Source: Aquincola sp. (GTDB lineage: Bacteria > Pseudomonadota > Gammaproteobacteria > Burkholderiales > Burkholderiaceae_C). Taken from it: 24,431 nt of DNA. Shown here piece by piece: positions 22,116-24,431 of the stretch. The stretch spans positions 1-24,431 of the forward strand of contig JAOUIM010000007.1 in the NCBI GenBank assembly GCA_029884035.1, given 5' to 3'. The position numbers and the translations under genes are program-made. The number at the start of each line of letters is the position of its first letter. Position 1 is the stretch's first letter. The notes under the pieces were generated by a model that ran no database searches, was not told where the DNA came from, and was given only the letters and a program-made list of their open reading frames with translations.

Positions 22116-23492
22116 TCAGTGATGTATGCGCACGCGCTCTTCGTCGCCGGCATCGGCGTCGGTCGCCGCCTCGCCGCTGGTCTCGAAAAACCAGGCCGTG
22201 CGATGGCGCGGCACCAGGTTCTCGCGCACTGGCGGCGGCAGTTGATCGGCCGGCAGGCTGCGACGGATGCCCAGGATCGCGTCGTGCGCCAGGTCGATCA
22301 GCAGGGTGGCCTCGCGCGGGACCTGCGGGTCGTGCACCATGACCTTGGGCTTGAGCGGGCGGGCCGCATTGACGCTCTCGACGATGGCGTAGCGGTCGTC
22401 GGTGAGCTGCACGATCGAGCCCGGCGGGTACACGCCCATCATGCGAACGAAGCTGCTCAGCATCGCCGGGTCGAAGCGCTTCTGGCCTTGCGCGAACAGG
22501 AACGACAGCGCCTCGTGCGGCGTCATCGCGCGCACGGCCGGTGCCGGGTGGCACAGGTTGTCGTAGCGGTTGACCAGCGCCACCACGCGCGACGCCACGC
22601 TCATGCGGTTGCCGTCCACGCCTTGCGGGAAGCCCGTGCCGTCGCTGTATTCGTGGTGCTGCCCGATCACCAGCAGTGCGCCCGGCGCCAGCCCCATGCG
22701 CTTGCCCAGTGCCACGCCGAGGGCGACATGTTCGCGGTAGGCCGCCAGTTCGCTGGCACTGTACGTGTCGTCGGGGCGATGCAGGCGCGGCGGCAGATCG
22801 AGCTTGCCGATGTCGTGCGACAGCGCACCCACCCCGAGGTCACTCAGGTCCGGCTCGCTCAGGCCGCACAGGCGGCCCAGCAGCAGGGAGATCACGCCCA
22901 CGTTGAGCGCATGGCTGGCGCGGTCCGACCCCGTTTGCGCGACGGCACGGATCGACAGCTCGCGTGCGCCGATCATCTTGTCGACCAGCGCGCGCGACAG
23001 CGCCGACATGCGCTGGCCCGCCGCCTGTGGATCGGACGCAGCTTGGTCGGCGGCAGCGCGCCAGTCGTTCGAAGCCTCGCCGTACTGGCGCTCGACGAGC
23101 TCCACGGCCGCGTGCTGGGCCGACAGCGCGCGAATGCGTCTGTCGCGCAGCGCCCTGGCCCGTGCGCGGCCGATCGTGGACGCGTCCTCGACAGGTTCGG
23201 CGCATGCGTTCTGGGCTGGTTGCGCGTCAGGTGTGCTCTCTGCCGCGGCAGGGCCCTCGACAGGCGCGTCGAGCAGGGCCGGATCGCTGTGCTCCGGGCT
23301 CCAGCGCACACGTGCGAGCCCGAGCGAACGGATCGTCGCGATCTGGTTCGCGTCGGTGATGCGAAAACTCGACAGCGCGAAGGGGTGCGACATCCACCCC
23401 AGGTCGAGGTGGATGAACATCCCGATCTGCAGGTCGGCGGTGGCAATGGTGGGGGTCGGAGCGTTCACGACGGACAGGGCAGACTGGGTCAC
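22116..23492 (-). CDS. HD-GYP c-di-GMP phosphodiesterase-type protein with DUF3391
   Basis: A 458-residue cytoplasmic protein. Residues 15-65 match DUF3391 (LQIGMFIHLDLGWMSHPF). A charged helical linker (about 90-175) leads to the HD-GYP domain: HALNVGV, SHDIGK (His226 and Asp227), the helix with REHV, then GQHHEYSDGTGFPQG (279-291). The GYP motif reads GFP, a Tyr-to-Phe change at 288; metal ligands look complete. Members hydrolyse c-di-GMP to GMP. The C-terminal 100 residues carry VYPPGSIVQLTDDRYAIVES, common in this subgroup. The start is GTG 23492 with no clear ribosome-binding site, so it is moderately certain. It follows nothing on its strand within 59 bp and is probably a single-gene unit. 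Confidence 0.93.
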   Translation of the reverse strand: MTQSALSVVNAPTPTIATADLQIGMFIHLDLGWMSHPFALSSFRITDANQIATIRSLGLARVRWSPEHSDPALLDAPVEGPAAAESTPDAQPAQNACAEPVEDASTIGRARARALRDRRIRALSAQHAAVELVERQYGEASNDWRAAADQAASDPQAAGQRMSALSRALVDKMIGARELSIRAVAQTGSDRASHALNVGVISLLLGRLCGLSEPDLSDLGVGALSHDIGKLDLPPRLHRPDDTYSASELAAYREHVALGVALGKRMGLAPGALLVIGQHHEYSDGTGFPQGVDGNRMSVASRVVALVNRYDNLCHPAPAVRAMTPHEALSFLFAQGQKRFDPAMLSSFVRMMGVYPPGSIVQLTDDRYAIVESVNAARPLKPKVMVHDPQVPREATLLIDLAHDAILGIRRSLPADQLPPPVRENLVPRHRTAWFFETSGEAATDADAGDEERVRIHH

Positions 23493-23551
23493 GACTGGCG
23501 TTTCGGCGCGGTGCCCGCGAACTTGACCGGGCAGCGGCGGCCGGCGCCGAC

Positions 23552-23992
23552 TCAGCGCGCGATTCGTGTGGAAAGCACGATCGCCGAGGTGGTGCGCTCG
23601 ACGCCGTCGAGCGCACCGATGCGATCGATCAGGTGGTCGAGCTCGCCGATCGAGCCGGCCGCCAGCACCGCGATCAGGTCAAACGGCCCGCTGACCGACA
23701 GCAGCGTGCGAACCTCCGCAATCCGGCGCAGCGCGGCCTCGATGCCCGCCCCCTGCTTGGGCCGCGCGGTGATCAGCACGTGCGCGCGCACCAGCGCTGC
23801 CTCGGCCTCGTCGGGGACGACCACCGTATAGCCTGCGATAACGCGGTCGCGCTCGAGCCGCGCGAGCCGGCTTTGCACGGTTGTGCGCGCGATGCCGAGC
23901 TGGCGCGCGAGCTCGGCGGTGCTGGCGCGCGCGTTCTCGCGCAGCCGCGCGAGCAGTGCGCGGTCGGTGTCGTCGAGCGGGTTTGCGGGCAA
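23552..23992 (-). CDS. Lrp/AsnC-family transcription regulator
   Basis: About 146 residues. The N-terminal winged helix reads LDDTDRALLARLRENARAST, then AELARQLGIARTTVQSRLAR as the recognition helix, then LERDRVIAGYTVV. The C-terminal RAM domain (about 65-146) has VLITARP and VRTLLSVSGPFDLIAVL, where amino-acid effectors usually bind. I start it at TTG 23992, giving MPANPLDDTD; other TTG codons lie 4 and 7 codons upstream, and an ATG at 24064 would extend it by 24 residues into the regulatory region. It is divergent from a saccharopine-dehydrogenase-type gene, its likely target. Confidence 0.92.
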   Translation of the reverse strand: MPANPLDDTDRALLARLRENARASTAELARQLGIARTTVQSRLARLERDRVIAGYTVVVPDEAEAALVRAHVLITARPKQGAGIEAALRRIAEVRTLLSVSGPFDLIAVLAAGSIGELDHLIDRIGALDGVERTTSAIVLSTRIAR

Positions 23993-23997
23993 GATGC

Positions 23998-24039
23998 CCA
24001 ATGATATTGGCAAAACGCCGAAATCACCCCGGCATTTCG
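23998..24039. promoter_or_regulatory. Inverted repeats between the Lrp gene and its divergent neighbour
   Basis: CCAAT-GAT-ATTGG (23998-24010) is a perfect 13-bp palindrome in an A/T-rich island. CGAAAT (24019-24024) and ATTTCG (24034-24039) form a second inverted repeat with a 9-bp spacer; the two centres are about 25 bp apart. A minus-strand TATCAT (24006-24001) overlaps the first palindrome and could be a -10. This fits an operator for the adjacent Lrp-type regulator. Confidence 0.45.
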
Positions 24040-24087
24040 CCGCGTTGACCGATGTTTTCTGCACTCGTCCCAGGCAGCACCGTCGCC

Positions 24088-24431
24088 ATGAAGAAGCGTC
24101 CCATCCTCCTGATCGGTGCCGGCAAGATCGGCCAGGTGGCCGCCGACCTGTTGGCCGGCTGCAGCGACTACGACGTCACGCTGGCCGACCGCGACGGCGC
24201 TGCGCTCGATGCGCTGGCCGCAGGTGGCCACGCCGGCGCGTCGTCGAGCCGCATCGCGCTGGACGTCACCGACGCCGGCTCGCTCAAGCGCGCGCTCGAC
24301 GGCCAGTACGCCGTGCTGTCGGCCGCGCCCTTCCACCTGACGACCGGCATCGTCGAGGCGGCATGCGCGATGGGCGTGCATTACCTCGACCTGACCGAAG
24401 ACGTCGCCGTGACCAAGAAGATCCGCACGCT
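24088..24431 (+). CDS. Saccharopine dehydrogenase-type NAD(P) oxidoreductase, N-terminal part
   Basis: The first 114 residues of a gene that runs off the window. MKKRPILLIGAGKIGQVAAD is a Rossmann dinucleotide fold (GAGKIG), followed by VTLADRD with an acidic residue at the end of strand two, then AVLSAAPFHLTTGIVEAACA and VHYLDLTED, the usual saccharopine dehydrogenase/reductase family pattern. Family members act in lysine synthesis or breakdown, but also on other substrates. Divergent pairing with an Lrp-type regulator favours amino-acid catabolism. The ATG at 24088 is the first in frame and fits the family; no strong ribosome-binding site is visible. Confidence 0.86.
   Translation, partial: MKKRPILLIGAGKIGQVAADLLAGCSDYDVTLADRDGAALDALAAGGHAGASSSRIALDVTDAGSLKRALDGQYAVLSAAPFHLTTGIVEAACAMGVHYLDLTEDVAVTKKIRT

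Noticed and set aside
1..24431. Prophage, insertion sequence, toxin-antitoxin, CRISPR or defence island
   Set aside because: No transposase, integrase, phage structural, nuclease/defence or spaced-repeat sequence was seen; base composition and gene style are even throughout.

Overview
The window is a contiguous piece of chromosome from a high-GC betaproteobacterium. The closest fit is the Burkholderiales, in the Rubrivivax/Leptothrix/Methylibium part of the order. This is inferred from the protein families (DUF1840, DUF3391-type HD-GYP, DUF6279 and DUF4136 lipoproteins, long-form Sua5 beside purEK), from the G/C-rich third codon positions, and from the many 4-bp start/stop overlaps; no database search was possible. 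I see no tRNA, rRNA, insertion sequence, integrase, prophage or CRISPR array. Gene density is very high: the longest gene-free stretch is about 195 bp (10416-10610), and it holds only a small stem-loop and a palindrome.

Layout. 1-1745 (+): 3' end of a dihydroneopterin aldolase gene (folB), then ttcA and a DUF4136 lipoprotein. 1742-2656 (-): a DUF6279 lipoprotein with no spacer on either side. 2655-4034 (+): glmU. 9080-4045 (-): a tightly packed unit read tsaB, rimI, uracil-DNA glycosylase, PAS-PAS-GGDEF-EAL protein, EamA transporter. 14439-9207 (-): purE, purK, sua5 and two SGNH/GDSL lipoproteins, closed by a clear intrinsic terminator at 9161-9187. 14557-15501 (+): a thioredoxin-TPR protein (CnoX type). 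15951-15511 (-): a periplasmic PCu(A)C copper chaperone. 15984-17051 (+): ruvB. 17183-17839 (+): a small outer-membrane-type protein of unknown family. 20298-17883 (-): a PEBP protein, a histidine phosphatase and a D-threonine-aldolase-type enzyme, joined by 4-bp overlaps. 21972-20380 (-): cyclopropane-fatty-acid synthase-type methyltransferase and DUF1840. 23492-22116 (-): an HD-GYP protein. 23992-23552 (-) and 24088 onward (+): an Lrp/AsnC regulator divergent from a saccharopine-dehydrogenase-type gene that runs off the window.

Themes. Most genes are housekeeping: tRNA modification (ttcA, tsaB, sua5), purine synthesis (purE, purK), cell-wall precursor synthesis (glmU), DNA repair and recombination (UDG, ruvB), and protein modification or folding (rimI, cnoX). 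Two c-di-GMP proteins are present, one bifunctional GGDEF-EAL and one HD-GYP. I found no convincing new multi-gene system. The points most worth checking are: an SGNH pair in which one member has lost its recognisable catalytic residues; promoter -10-like hexamers 6-7 nt before the start codons of tsaB, purE, ruvB and the copper chaperone, suggesting leaderless mRNAs; the spacer-free DUF6279 gene; two TTGA start/stop junctions; an uncharacterised outer-membrane protein; and G/C-run palindromic elements, one of them inside a coding sequence.
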